Below are positions 28,431 through 36,361 of a stretch of DNA of 48,748 bases, one piece after another (the first letter of the stretch is position 1; each line of letters opens with the position of its first letter). The stretch comes from Microbacterium sp. GTDB lineage: Bacteria > Actinomycetota > Actinomycetes > Actinomycetales > Microbacteriaceae. A program made the translations under genes and the position numbers. Location: the NCBI RefSeq assembly GCF_011620715.1, contig NZ_WOYP01000084.1, positions 2,248 through 50,995 on the forward strand, given 5' to 3'. The notes under the pieces are model-generated. The model was not told the origin of the DNA and ran no database searches. It worked only from the letters and a program-made list of their open reading frames with translations.

Positions 28431-30232
28431 CGAGGCACCTCCACGGTCGAGGTGTCTCCCTCTGGAAGACCCAGCTCGCGTGCTTTCAGCAGGCGCCGCA
28501 GGATCTTCCCGCTGCGCGTGCGCGGCAACGCGTCTGTGAATTCCAGCTCTCGCGGGGCGACGGCAGCGCCCAGCCGCTTGCGCGCGAAGCCGATGATCTG
28601 TCGTCGGAGGTCGTCGGACGGTTCCCACCCGGACCGCAGCTCCACGAAGGCCATGACGACCTCCCCCGCCACGGGGTCGGGAATCCCGATCACCCCGGCC
28701 TCGGCGATGGCCGGGTGCTCCATCAGCGTGCTCTCCACCTCGAACGGGCCGATGAGATGACCGGAAGACTTGATGACGTCGTTGCCTCGCCCGACGAACC
28801 AGAAGTACCCGTCCTCGTCGCAGGCAGCAAGGTCGCCCGTGAGGTACCAGCCACCCACGAAGCACTTGCGATAACGGTCCTCTTCACCCAGGTAGCCGCG
28901 GAACATCGACGGCCAGCCCGTCCGAAGGGCCAATTCCCCCACCGTGTCGGGTTCGGTCGCGAGGGCTGGGTCGTCGCCGTTCATCACCGGATCTCCGTGC
29001 TCGTCGCGCAGGACGATGGCGGCGATCACCCCGGGCATCGGTCGTCCCATGGAGCCTGGCCGAACGTCGACGGCGGCGAAGTTGGCGATCATGATGCCGC
29101 CCGTCTCGGTCTGCCACCAGTTGTCGTGGATCGGCTGCCCGAGGGTTTCTTCTCCCCACGCCACGACCTCCGGGTTCAGCGGCTCGCCGACGCTCGCGAT
29201 GAACCGCAAAGCCGACAGATCGTGTAGGGCCACGCGATCGCTCCCTGCTTTCATGAGCATGCGAAGTGCGGTGGGTGCGGTGTACCAGACGGTCACCTTC
29301 TGCTCCTCGAGGATGCTGTACCAACGATCGGCGTCGAACTCGTCCTCATCGACGATGGCGGTCACCCCGTGGACGAGCGGCGCGATCACGCCGTACGACA
29401 TTCCGGTGACCCATCCCGGGTCCGCCGTGCACCAGTAGACGTCGTCCGGGTGCAGGTCGAGCGCGAAGCGCCCCGTGGCCGAGTGCGCCACCACGGCGTC
29501 ATGGACGTGGATCGCGCCCTTGGGCAGCCCCGTCGTACCACTCGTGAAGTGAAGCAGCGCCATGTCGTCGCCGTCGGTGCGCGCGATGGGAGCCGCAAGT
29601 GGCGCAGAACGCATGAGAGCCGGCAGGTGGAGCGTTCCCTCCGGTTGCGGCTGGTCGTCGTCTCCGTCGACCAGCAGGACATGCTCCAGCGTCGGAAGGT
29701 CATCGCGAATCGAGACGATCTTCTTCAGGTAGAACGCACGGGTCGTCACGAGCACTCGAGCGCTGCCGAGTTGTATCCGCTGTCGCACCGGCTCAGGTCC
29801 GAACGCTGAGAACAGCGGGCAGAACACGCTCGCGTTCTTCAGCGTCCCCAGCGCGGCGACGTAGAGCTCGGCACGCCGACCCAGAAGCGAGAACACGCGC
29901 TCACCGCGACCGACACGGAGGTCGCGCAGTACGCTCGCGAAGCGGTCGGTCCTCTCGGCAAGCTCCATGTAAGTGAGGGCGTCAACGGCCCCGTCGGCGT
30001 GCACGAAACGAAGCGCGTCCTTGGCCGCAAGCGGACCGGTGGCATGGCGGTCGACCGCCTCATACGCGATGTTGATGCCGCCCCCCGGCAGTCCCGAGAG
30101 CGAGCGGCGCTCGGATTCCCAGGTGAACGACGTGCAGGTCGCCTCATAGTCGACGAGGTTCGGCATCACCTTCAGTGCACCCACGTCCTTGTGGATCGTC
30201 GGCCACCGCACCGATCCGCTGAGCTTTGTCAT
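28427..30232 (-). CDS. AMP-forming acyl-CoA synthetase, acetyl-CoA synthetase-like; first gene of the E1-E2-ACP operon
   Basis: A 601-residue ANL-superfamily enzyme. It shows the P-loop [15 protein letters not shown], the acetyl-CoA synthetase-type [31 protein letters not shown] and the catalytic-lysine region [14 protein letters not shown]. It should activate a carboxylic acid as acyl-AMP and pass it to CoA; with an acyl carrier protein four genes on, transfer to that carrier is possible. The sequence is closest by eye to AcsA-type acetyl-CoA synthetases. The ATG at 30232 is the best fit, although its AGGAG is 13 bases away. Confidence 0.92.
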   Translation of the reverse strand: MTKLSGSVRWPTIHKDVGALKVMPNLVDYEATCTSFTWESERRSLSGLPGGGINIAYEAVDRHATGPLAAKDALRFVHADGAVDALTYMELAERTDRFASVLRDLRVGRGERVFSLLGRRAELYVAALGTLKNASVFCPLFSAFGPEPVRQRIQLGSARVLVTTRAFYLKKIVSIRDDLPTLEHVLLVDGDDDQPQPEGTLHLPALMRSAPLAAPIARTDGDDMALLHFTSGTTGLPKGAIHVHDAVVAHSATGRFALDLHPDDVYWCTADPGWVTGMSYGVIAPLVHGVTAIVDEDEFDADRWYSILEEQKVTVWYTAPTALRMLMKAGSDRVALHDLSALRFIASVGEPLNPEVVAWGEETLGQPIHDNWWQTETGGIMIANFAAVDVRPGSMGRPMPGVIAAIVLRDEHGDPVMNGDDPALATEPDTVGELALRTGWPSMFRGYLGEEDRYRKCFVGGWYLTGDLAACDEDGYFWFVGRGNDVIKSSGHLIGPFEVESTLMEHPAIAEAGVIGIPDPVAGEVVMAFVELRSGWEPSDDLRRQIIGFARKRLGAAVAPRELEFTDALPRTRSGKILRRLLKARELGLPEGDTSTVEVPR

Positions 30233-30324
30233 GGTCTCAGCAATACTCCTGCTCGGCGAGGTCGGATAGGGACCAAGGACCCACCGCCCGTGCTGGCCGG
30301 CGAGATGGAGCTGGCTCATCATGC

Positions 30325-30360
30325 GCGACGGAGACGCTGCTGCGCAGCAGCGTCTCCGTC
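30325..30360. promoter_or_regulatory. Perfect 36-bp palindrome upstream of the ligase operon
   Basis: Two 18-base arms meet with no spacer at 30342/30343. It lies between the dehydrogenase stop (30408) and the ligase start (30232), both on the minus strand. It may be a terminator lacking a U-run, as often seen in actinobacteria, or a large operator. Confidence 0.7.
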
Positions 30361-30407
30361 GGCGTCAATCTGAGAGCGCGGCTCCGGTCACCGAAGCCCG
30401 CCCTGTC

Positions 30408-31235
30408 TCACTTCAGCAGCGCACCCGCGTCTACGGGGAGGGTGATCCCGGTGACGTAGCGTGCTTCGTCCGATGCCAGCCACAGCACCGCATTTGAGAC
30501 GTCTACGGGCTCGACCCACGCGATCGGGAGCAGATTGATCATGGCCCCCGCCTCTGCGAACTCCTCCACCGTCGGGTTCTCGCGGTCGGGTCGGAACAGC
30601 TTGTACGTGAACTCGTTCTGCACCATGTCGGTGTTGACCATGGTGGGGTTGACCGTGTTGACGCGGATGTTGTCCGCCGCCAGTTCGACGGCCATCGTGC
30701 GCATCAGGCCGACGACGCCGTGCTTGGCGGCGACGTAATGGGCGTTATTGGCCAGCGGCGCCAGACCCGCCATGGAACTGGTGAAGATCATCGAACCGCC
30801 GCCGGCCGCGCGCAGGTGCGGTACGGCGGCCTTGGCGGCGTGCCACACCCCCATCAGGTTCACCTGCAGCATGTCGGTGAACTGCTGTTCCGTCAGCTGT
30901 TCGGCCGGGGCGAACGACTCGATCCCGGCGTTGGCGCTCACGATGTCGAGGTGGCCCAATTGCGCGACCCCCGCGTCGAGTGCGGACTTGACCGCGTCGT
31001 AGTCGCGCACGTCGGCGATGCTCGCCACGATGCGCCGGTCCAGCGCCTCGACCTGCCGAACCGTCTCGTCGAGGTCGGCTGGCGTCGCCATGGCGTACGG
31101 CACGGTGTCGATCTGCGCCGCGACATCGATCGTGATGATGTCAGCGCCTTCCTGCGCCATCCGGACCGCATGCGAGCGTCCTTGCCCGCGGGCACCCCCT
31201 GTGATGAAGGCAACCTTTCCGTCCAGTCTTCCCAT
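30408..31235 (-). CDS. Short-chain dehydrogenase, mycofactocin-coupled type
   Basis: 275 residues. It begins GRLDGKVAFITGGARGQGRS with a TGxxxGxG-type cofactor motif, has the long insert after the second strand (about residues 38-70) seen in mycofactocin-dependent dehydrogenases, then SANAGI, the catalytic serine in FTSSMAG and YVAAK. It ends ARYVTGITLPVDAGALLK. Such enzymes hold NAD tightly and oxidise alcohols with mycofactocin as electron acceptor. The ATG at 31235 has AGGAG six bases upstream; an ATG at 31241 abuts that site. Confidence 0.88.
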   Translation of the reverse strand: MGRLDGKVAFITGGARGQGRSHAVRMAQEGADIITIDVAAQIDTVPYAMATPADLDETVRQVEALDRRIVASIADVRDYDAVKSALDAGVAQLGHLDIVSANAGIESFAPAEQLTEQQFTDMLQVNLMGVWHAAKAAVPHLRAAGGGSMIFTSSMAGLAPLANNAHYVAAKHGVVGLMRTMAVELAADNIRVNTVNPTMVNTDMVQNEFTYKLFRPDRENPTVEEFAEAGAMINLLPIAWVEPVDVSNAVLWLASDEARYVTGITLPVDAGALLK

Positions 31236-31279
31236 TGTCATCTCCTTTGATGCAGTGACTTGCGTCGTCACTTCTTGTT

Positions 31280-31361
31280 GTGAAGCCGGCATCCACCGGC
31301 AGGGTGACGCCCGTCACCTACGACGGGCGGCGTCGGATACGCGCCACAGGGTGGCGTTCGA
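31280..31361 (-). pseudogene. Decayed 3' end of a second short-chain dehydrogenase
   Basis: On the minus strand one frame reads SNATLWRVSDAAR, then after a shift of two bases (cgtag where a Tyr codon is expected) another reads VTGVTLPVDAGF. The intact gene just downstream has SNAVLWLASDEAR, Tyr, VTGITLPVDAGA at the same place. The remnant lies about 45 bases before the intact gene's start. The upstream part of the lost gene is not visible. Confidence 0.75.
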
Positions 31362-31565
31362 GCGCGTCAGCCCCTGAGGCGGGCCCCGGTCAGCACCCGG
31401 GTAATGCCGACACTAAGGACACCGAGTGCCGAATACAAGGGGGCGAGTCGAGCGCGGCTTCGAAAGCACCGCCGCGGACGACCCTCGCGCTGCGACGCCT
31501 GGCGGCGATGGCGCTGTGCGACATCCGACCCGCCGAGAAGATCCGACCTCGGCGCTCGCCAGGAC
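31362..31565. other. Non-coding stretch beside the dehydrogenase remnant
   Basis: Nothing is recognisable beyond 31361 up to the DUF2510 gene. No ribosome site, tRNA or clear terminator was found. It may hold further unrecognisable debris from the lost dehydrogenase region. Confidence 0.4.
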
Positions 31566-32144
31566 TCAGCGGTACCGGTAGTGCTGCGCCGAGGTGTTGA
31601 TCCAGGCTGCGAACCGCCGGGCCTGCGCCTCCTGCCCCGCGGGCACCGTCGCGAGCCAGAGTTGCCCCGATACCTCGACGAGGATGTAGCTCGTCGCGCC
31701 GGCCACCGCCCGCCGCAGAAGCCGCGGCGTGATCGGACCAGACCCCCCATGCAGGGCGCGCGCGGTCGCGGGCTTGCCGAGGCGGCCACGGCGCAGCAGT
31801 TCGGCCCCGCCCTCGACGGAGGCGGCAGTCACTTCCGCGATGGGCCGGCTGATGCCGCCGAAGTGAATCCACCGCCCATCGACGATGATGCCGGCGAACG
31901 AGTCCTCCGTGCCGCTGAAGCGTGCGGCATCCGTCCAGCGAGTGCCGTCCCACCACCGCTGCCGACCCCTGCCGTCGTCGTACCAGCCCGCTGCGGCGGA
32001 GTGCCCCCGCGGCGCCGCACCGTCGTGCAGCTCGATGTCGCGCTCACCCAGGTCGACGAAGTGCTCGGTCCAGCGAGTGCCGTCCCACCAGCGCTGCTTG
32101 CCCTGGCCGTCGTCGTACCAGCCGGGCTCAGGTCCTGTCGCCAT
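31566..32144 (-). CDS. Protein with two DUF2510 domains
   Basis: 192 residues. Two near-identical DUF2510 units, PGWYDDGQGKQRWWDGTRWT (about 7-26) and AGWYDDGRGRQRWWDGTRWT (about 52-71), are joined by an acidic linker. The C-terminal 115 residues are a separate domain that I do not recognise (FAGIIVDGRWIHFGGISRP, YILVEVSGQLWLATVPAG), compatible with a PH-like beta fold. DUF2510 is a short actinobacterial module of unclear function, usually at the N-terminus of membrane or secreted proteins. One base separates it from the serine hydrolase gene upstream, so the two form an operon. Confidence 0.85.
   Translation of the reverse strand: MATGPEPGWYDDGQGKQRWWDGTRWTEHFVDLGERDIELHDGAAPRGHSAAAGWYDDGRGRQRWWDGTRWTDAARFSGTEDSFAGIIVDGRWIHFGGISRPIAEVTAASVEGGAELLRRGRLGKPATARALHGGSGPITPRLLRRAVAGATSYILVEVSGQLWLATVPAGQEAQARRFAAWINTSAQHYRYR
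31933..32123. repeat. Direct repeat of 56 bases encoding the two DUF2510 units
   Basis: 31933-31988 and 32068-32123 are nearly identical apart from a few bases around their middles. This suggests a fairly recent internal duplication in the gene. Confidence 0.8.
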
Positions 32145-32145
32145 G

Positions 32146-33327
32146 TCAGTCCTGCAGCACCTCCGCGATCCGGCGGAACAGCTGATCGGCGGGGTGCGCC
32201 TTCGGCACCACGTTCGACAGGTTCATGAACACCACGATCGTCGCCGCGGTGTCGGGGTTGTGGAACACGGCGGCCGTGAACCCCAGACCCTCGCCGTTGT
32301 GCCCCCACCAGCCCTGCGTCTCGCCGATCCCGAGCGCATAGATGTCGTACGGCGGACCGATCTCCAGCGGCGACCCCAGCAGGCGATCGGCCTGCGTCTC
32401 GGGTGTCAGCAGCGCACCCGTGGCCAGGGCGATGCCCCACACGCGCATGTCGTCGATCGTGGCGATCATCGAGCCGGCCGGTCCGAAGATCGACAGGTTG
32501 TCGGGCTGCGCTGACGGCTCGCCGTCGTCGAGCACGTAGCCGATCGGGTGCGGCTTCTCCCAGGTGCTGATTTCGAGCGTGTACTGGGTGTTCTCGAGCT
32601 GCAGCGGGTCGAGGATGCGATCCTTCACCACATCGCCGAACGGCTCGCCGGTCACGTCCTCCACCACCGCGCCGAGCAGGTTTGTGTTGGCGTTCGTGTA
32701 CACGTGCTGCGTGCCCGGGGCGAACTGCGCCGGATCGCCGAGCATGAAGCCGTTCAGCTCCTCCAGCGTGAAGATCTTCGTCGGATCGGCACTGAAAGCC
32801 TCTGCGAACCTGTCGTTCGTGTAGTCGGCATTGCCGCTGGACATGTTCGCCAGTTCCCGCAGCGTGATCTTGTCACCGTCGGTGACGCCGTCGACATACT
32901 GGTCGATGGTGTCGTCGAGGCCGATCTCGCCCTCGTCGACGAGTTCGAGGATGAGCGTCACCGTGACCGACTTTGTCACGCTGCGCAGGGGCCACTGCAT
33001 ATCGGTGGTCGCGGACGTGCCGGTCTCGACATCGGCCAGCCCGGCGGCCGTCGTCCAGCTGCCCTGGCCGGGAATCCACACGCCGACCGCGGCACCCGGC
33101 ACGCCGTACTCGGCCATGGTGTCGTCGAGCGCCTGCCGCAGCGCGGCCTGGGTCGCGTCGGGCAGTGCACCCTCGGGCGCGGCGGGGATGATCAGGTCAC
33201 CGCTCGGCGTCGGTGAGCTCGCGTTCGGCGGAGTCGCGGTGCACGAGGCGAGCACGGCGCTGACAGCAGCCAGTGATGCGAGGGCGAGGAGGCGTCGGCG
33301 GCCGCGGAGAGGGACGTCACGAGACAC
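32146..33327 (-). CDS. Lipoprotein serine hydrolase, beta-lactamase / D-Ala-D-Ala carboxypeptidase family
   Basis: 393 residues with a lipoprotein signal: basic RGRRR, a hydrophobic stretch and lipobox LASC with acylated C29. The class C-type fold shows S116-x-x-K119 (SVTK), a Tyr motif in VYTNANTN and the C-terminal HNG (WWGHNGEG), corresponding to the third motif. The protein should sit on the outside of the membrane. Such enzymes act on peptidoglycan stem peptides or esters; antibiotic hydrolysis is not implied. GTG at 33327 has AGAAGGAG five bases upstream. DUF2510 gene follows. Confidence 0.92.
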   Translation of the reverse strand: MSRDVPLRGRRRLLALASLAAVSAVLASCTATPPNASSPTPSGDLIIPAAPEGALPDATQAALRQALDDTMAEYGVPGAAVGVWIPGQGSWTTAAGLADVETGTSATTDMQWPLRSVTKSVTVTLILELVDEGEIGLDDTIDQYVDGVTDGDKITLRELANMSSGNADYTNDRFAEAFSADPTKIFTLEELNGFMLGDPAQFAPGTQHVYTNANTNLLGAVVEDVTGEPFGDVVKDRILDPLQLENTQYTLEISTWEKPHPIGYVLDDGEPSAQPDNLSIFGPAGSMIATIDDMRVWGIALATGALLTPETQADRLLGSPLEIGPPYDIYALGIGETQGWWGHNGEGLGFTAAVFHNPDTAATIVVFMNLSNVVPKAHPADQLFRRIAEVLQD

Positions 33328-33446
33328 GTCGGCTCCTTCTGCTGGTCGGGTCGGCGTCTGAGGTGGGCGGGGACCCGCGCCGAGGAGGGTTGTAGTCAGA
33401 CTAGCGATCTCGCGGCGCCGGTGATGGTGCATCCGGTCGGCGCCGT

Positions 33447-33452
33447 TAGCCT
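33447..33452 (+). promoter_or_regulatory. -10 element TAGCCT for the acetyltransferase
   Basis: TAGCCT, then cgaagc, then GTG at 33459: hexamer plus six bases, with no ribosome site. Fits a leaderless message. Confidence 0.5.
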
Positions 33453-33458
33453 CGAAGC

Positions 33459-33962
33459 GTGAGTCCACGAAACCTTGCCGACGGCGCCACCCTCCGCGCG
33501 GCCCGCCGCGGTGACGAGCAGGGCATCCTCGCGGGCATCCGCGCCCTTGCCGTCTACGAGCGCGAACCGGATGCCGTCGAGAACACGGCGCCGGCACTCA
33601 CTCGCACGCTGTTCGGAGCTGAGCCGAAGGCATTCGCGCACGTCGTCGAGCGTGAGGGCGAGATCGTCGGCATCGCGATCTGGTTCCTCACCTATTCGAC
33701 CTGGACCGGACACCACGGCATCTGGCTCGAGGACCTGCATATCGACGAGTCGCAGCGCGGCCGCGGATACGGCAAGGCGCTCATCGCCTCGCTCGCCGAG
33801 CTGTGCATCGAGCGCGATTACTCCCGCCTGGAGTGGACGGTGCTCGACTGGAACGCTCCGGCGGTCGAGTTCTACCGGTCGCTCGGTGCCGAGCCGATGG
33901 TCGAGTGGACCACTCAGCGGCTCGCAGGCGCGGAGCTTGCGGCCCTCGCGCGCGCCGCGTAA
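33459..33962 (+). CDS. GNAT N-acetyltransferase, spermidine/diamine acetyltransferase-like
   Basis: 167 residues. The segment TYSTWTGHHGIWLEDLHIDE and the following QRGRGYGKALIASLAELC resemble the acetyl-CoA site and the YSTWKG/LEDLYV region of SSAT-type polyamine acetyltransferases. DWNAPAVEFYRSLGAEPM closes the fold. Acetylation of a diamine, polyamine or thialysine-like compound is likely by family but not certain. It is divergent from the lipoprotein hydrolase and converges on the patatin gene, three bases away. Confidence 0.9.
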   Translation: MSPRNLADGATLRAARRGDEQGILAGIRALAVYEREPDAVENTAPALTRTLFGAEPKAFAHVVEREGEIVGIAIWFLTYSTWTGHHGIWLEDLHIDESQRGRGYGKALIASLAELCIERDYSRLEWTVLDWNAPAVEFYRSLGAEPMVEWTTQRLAGAELAALARAA

Positions 33963-33965
33963 TGG

Positions 33966-34994
33966 TCACGCCGGCGACGGCGCCGGCTCGTCCTCGCTGT
34001 CACCGCCTCGGTGACCGGCGCGGTCCAGAGCGGCGATCGTGAGCTCCCTGCCGAGGGCGATCAGCTCGTCGGCCTTGTGGAAGTCGAGCGTGCGCGCGGC
34101 GGCCTTGGGCACGGTGACGTAGATGTCGGCGGGGTAGCCGGCAAGCCGATAGTCGGTCACGAGACTCTGCATGACCTCTAATGAGAGCTGCATCACGTCT
34201 CGCATGCGAAGGCCCGGGGGCAGTTCGCCGAACACCTCCTCGACTGCGTGCGCACTCGCGGTCCCGGGATTCGCTGCGCGCGGGCCGGAGAAGCGCTCGG
34301 TCACCGCTCTGATCAGATCTCGGTCGAACACCTGAGCTGCCGTGCGGCGGAAGCGCTCGAGCCATTCGTCGACGTGACCGGGTTCGGCGGAGGCCAGCTG
34401 CGGGGTGACCGCCCGGCTGGAGGGGTCGTCGCCGGAGAGGATGACTGCGATGGTCAGGTCCGCTCGGGAGCCGGCGGTGGGTGCGACGGGCACCGGGTTG
34501 AGCAGACCGCCGTCGGCCAGCAGCCGACCGTTCAGCATCACCGGCGTGATGAAGCTCGGCAGTGCGATCGACGCGCGGATGGCGACATCGACCGGTCCGC
34601 TCTGGAACCACACCTCGCGACGCTGGATCAGATCCGTCGCCACGGCGGTGTAGGGGATCGGCAGGTCTTCGATCACTGCGCCACCGAGCATCTCGCTCAT
34701 GCGTGTCATGATCTTCTCGGCGTGGATCGCACCAGGCGCATTCAACGCCGGGTCGAGCAGCCGGATGACGTCGCGCTGTGTGAGCGAGCGCACCCAGTCG
34801 GTGTACCCACCGAGGACTCCGGCGGAGTGCAGTCCGCCGATGGCCGCTCCCACCGAGCTGCCGGCGATGCTCACGATGTCGAAGCCGCGTTCCTCGAGCA
34901 CCTGGATGACTCCGATGTGCGCGTACCCCCGTGCGCCGCCGGACCCCAGAGCCAAGGCGACCCGGGTGGCCGGCCGCATCTGTCGCTCGATCAT
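33966..34994 (-). CDS. Patatin-like phospholipase, RssA type
   Basis: 342 residues. The oxyanion motif GSGGARGYAHIG (17-28), the nucleophile elbow GSSVG (S47) and the catalytic aspartate in LLADGGLLNPVP define the patatin fold and its Ser-Asp dyad. It should hydrolyse acyl esters of phospholipids in the cytosol or at the membrane. The ATG at 34994 overlaps the stop of a 46-codon gene (ATGA), which favours this start over the ATG at 34979. Its 3' end faces the acetyltransferase. Confidence 0.9.
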   Translation of the reverse strand: MIERQMRPATRVALALGSGGARGYAHIGVIQVLEERGFDIVSIAGSSVGAAIGGLHSAGVLGGYTDWVRSLTQRDVIRLLDPALNAPGAIHAEKIMTRMSEMLGGAVIEDLPIPYTAVATDLIQRREVWFQSGPVDVAIRASIALPSFITPVMLNGRLLADGGLLNPVPVAPTAGSRADLTIAVILSGDDPSSRAVTPQLASAEPGHVDEWLERFRRTAAQVFDRDLIRAVTERFSGPRAANPGTASAHAVEEVFGELPPGLRMRDVMQLSLEVMQSLVTDYRLAGYPADIYVTVPKAAARTLDFHKADELIALGRELTIAALDRAGHRGGDSEDEPAPSPA

Positions 34995-35131
34995 CCGTCG
35001 ACGTCTTGCGGTCGCAATGCGGTCGCACTCCCGACGACGGGTATGGTGCCGAGCACGAGCAGCTCCTGCGTGCGCATGAACGCCTGCAAGATCCCCGGAT
35101 TCAGTCGTGACACCTGGATGGCGGGGGTCAT
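34991..35131 (-). CDS. Small protein of 46 residues, coupled to the patatin gene
   Basis: The frame starts ATG (35131) with AGGAG six bases upstream and stops with TGA at 34991-34993, overlapping the patatin ATG. The product starts MTPAIQVSRLNPGILQAFMR, continues with a hydrophobic LLVLGTIPVVG and ends in a polar tail. I do not recognise a family. It may be a short functional protein or a translational coupler for the phospholipase. It is too short for most default gene callers. Confidence 0.6.
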   Translation of the reverse strand: MTPAIQVSRLNPGILQAFMRTQELLVLGTIPVVGSATALRPQDVDG

Positions 35132-35219
35132 CGTGTGCTCCTTGCGTCGGCTTCGCCGACCAGGATGCCGGCATCCCTAACTGTGCACCCATTCCCGTTC
35201 GGAGTCGAGGCGCCGGGGG

Positions 35220-36248
35220 TCAGACCCGCGTGCCCACCCAGCCGAGCGCGGGCGCCACGAACCTCGCGAACGACTCGACGACCCGCAGGTTGAACTCGAC
35301 GCCCAGCTGACTGGGAATCGTGAGCATGAGCGTGTCGGCACTGCGGACCGCGGCATCCCGCAGCAACTGTTCGACGAGCACGTCCGGCTCGGCGGCATAG
35401 GTCTTTCCGAAAGTCGAGCGCATGCCGTCGATCACCCCGATCTGATCGCCGCCCTGGCGGCCGCCGAAGTACATCTGCTCCTCGGCGGTCGTGATGGGGA
35501 AGATCGACCGGCTGACCGAGGTCCGTGGGGTTCCGGCGTGGCCGGCCTCGCGCCACGCGGCGCGGAAAGTCTCGATCTGCTGCGCCTGAAGCTGGTCGAG
35601 CGGCTGGCCGGTCGCCTCCGTGAGCAGCGTAGACGACATGAGGTTCACCCCGACGGTGCCTGCCCACGCGGCGGACTCGCTGTTGCCGGCGCCCCACCAG
35701 ATGCGCGAACGCAGCCCAGGCGAGTGCGGCTCGATGCGCTGCAGCCCCGTGCTGCCGCCGGAGTGACCGTGAACGTCGCGCTCTGCCAGACCCTCGCCGT
35801 CGATGGCACGCAGGAACGTCGCGAAGTGGTCGCGGGCGATGTCGGCACCGCGCGGGTCTTGCGACCCGGTGTAACCGAACGTCTCGTACCCGCGCACGAC
35901 GGACTCGGGTGAGCCGCGGCTCACGCCGAGCGCGAGCCTGCCGTCGCTGATGAGATCGAGCGCGGCAGCCTCCTCGGCGAGATACAGGGGGTTCTCGTAG
36001 CGCATGTCGATGACCCCGGTGCCGACTTCGATGCGCTGCGTCGTGGCGGCGATGGCCGCGAGGAGCGGCATCGGGGACGCCTGCTGACGCGCGAAGTGAT
36101 GCACCCGGAAATAGGTGCCGTCCACGCCGAGGTCGTCCATGCCCTGCGCGAGATCGATCGCCTGCTTCAGCGATTCGCCCGCTGTCAGCATCCGTCCACC
36201 GCCGAGAGGTCCGTAGTGTCCGAAAGAGAGAGTGCCGAAGCGTTCCAT
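35220..36248 (-). CDS. LLM-class (luciferase-like) flavin-dependent oxidoreductase
   Basis: 342 residues of the bacterial luciferase fold. It opens RFGTLSFGHYGPLGGG, then DGTYFRVHHFARQQASPMPL, TQRIEVGTGVIDMRYENP, AALDLISDGRLALGVSRGSP, which are typical F420- or FMN-dependent LLM segments. The substrate is unknown. The start is taken at the ATG matching relatives; a weak AAGGGA is close by. Downstream lie a short perfect hairpin (35146-35160) and a 14-base palindrome (35163-35176), which may end the transcript before the small patatin-linked gene. Confidence 0.88.
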   Translation of the reverse strand: MERFGTLSFGHYGPLGGGRMLTAGESLKQAIDLAQGMDDLGVDGTYFRVHHFARQQASPMPLLAAIAATTQRIEVGTGVIDMRYENPLYLAEEAAALDLISDGRLALGVSRGSPESVVRGYETFGYTGSQDPRGADIARDHFATFLRAIDGEGLAERDVHGHSGGSTGLQRIEPHSPGLRSRIWWGAGNSESAAWAGTVGVNLMSSTLLTEATGQPLDQLQAQQIETFRAAWREAGHAGTPRTSVSRSIFPITTAEEQMYFGGRQGGDQIGVIDGMRSTFGKTYAAEPDVLVEQLLRDAAVRSADTLMLTIPSQLGVEFNLRVVESFARFVAPALGWVGTRV

Positions 36249-36361
36249 TTCCCTTGCAACGATATCCACCCGTCCGCATTCCGGTGAATGGATCATCGAA
36301 CCGCCCGGAGCGCCTTCTCGGATCGCTCGTCTACCCTGGAAAGGTACGCGTGGAGGTGAGC

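Noticed and set aside
31367..31789. A 140-codon minus-strand frame overlapping the DUF2510 gene
   Set aside because: It lies mostly in the wrong frame of the DUF2510 gene. The remaining tail has no recognisable domain or ribosome site.
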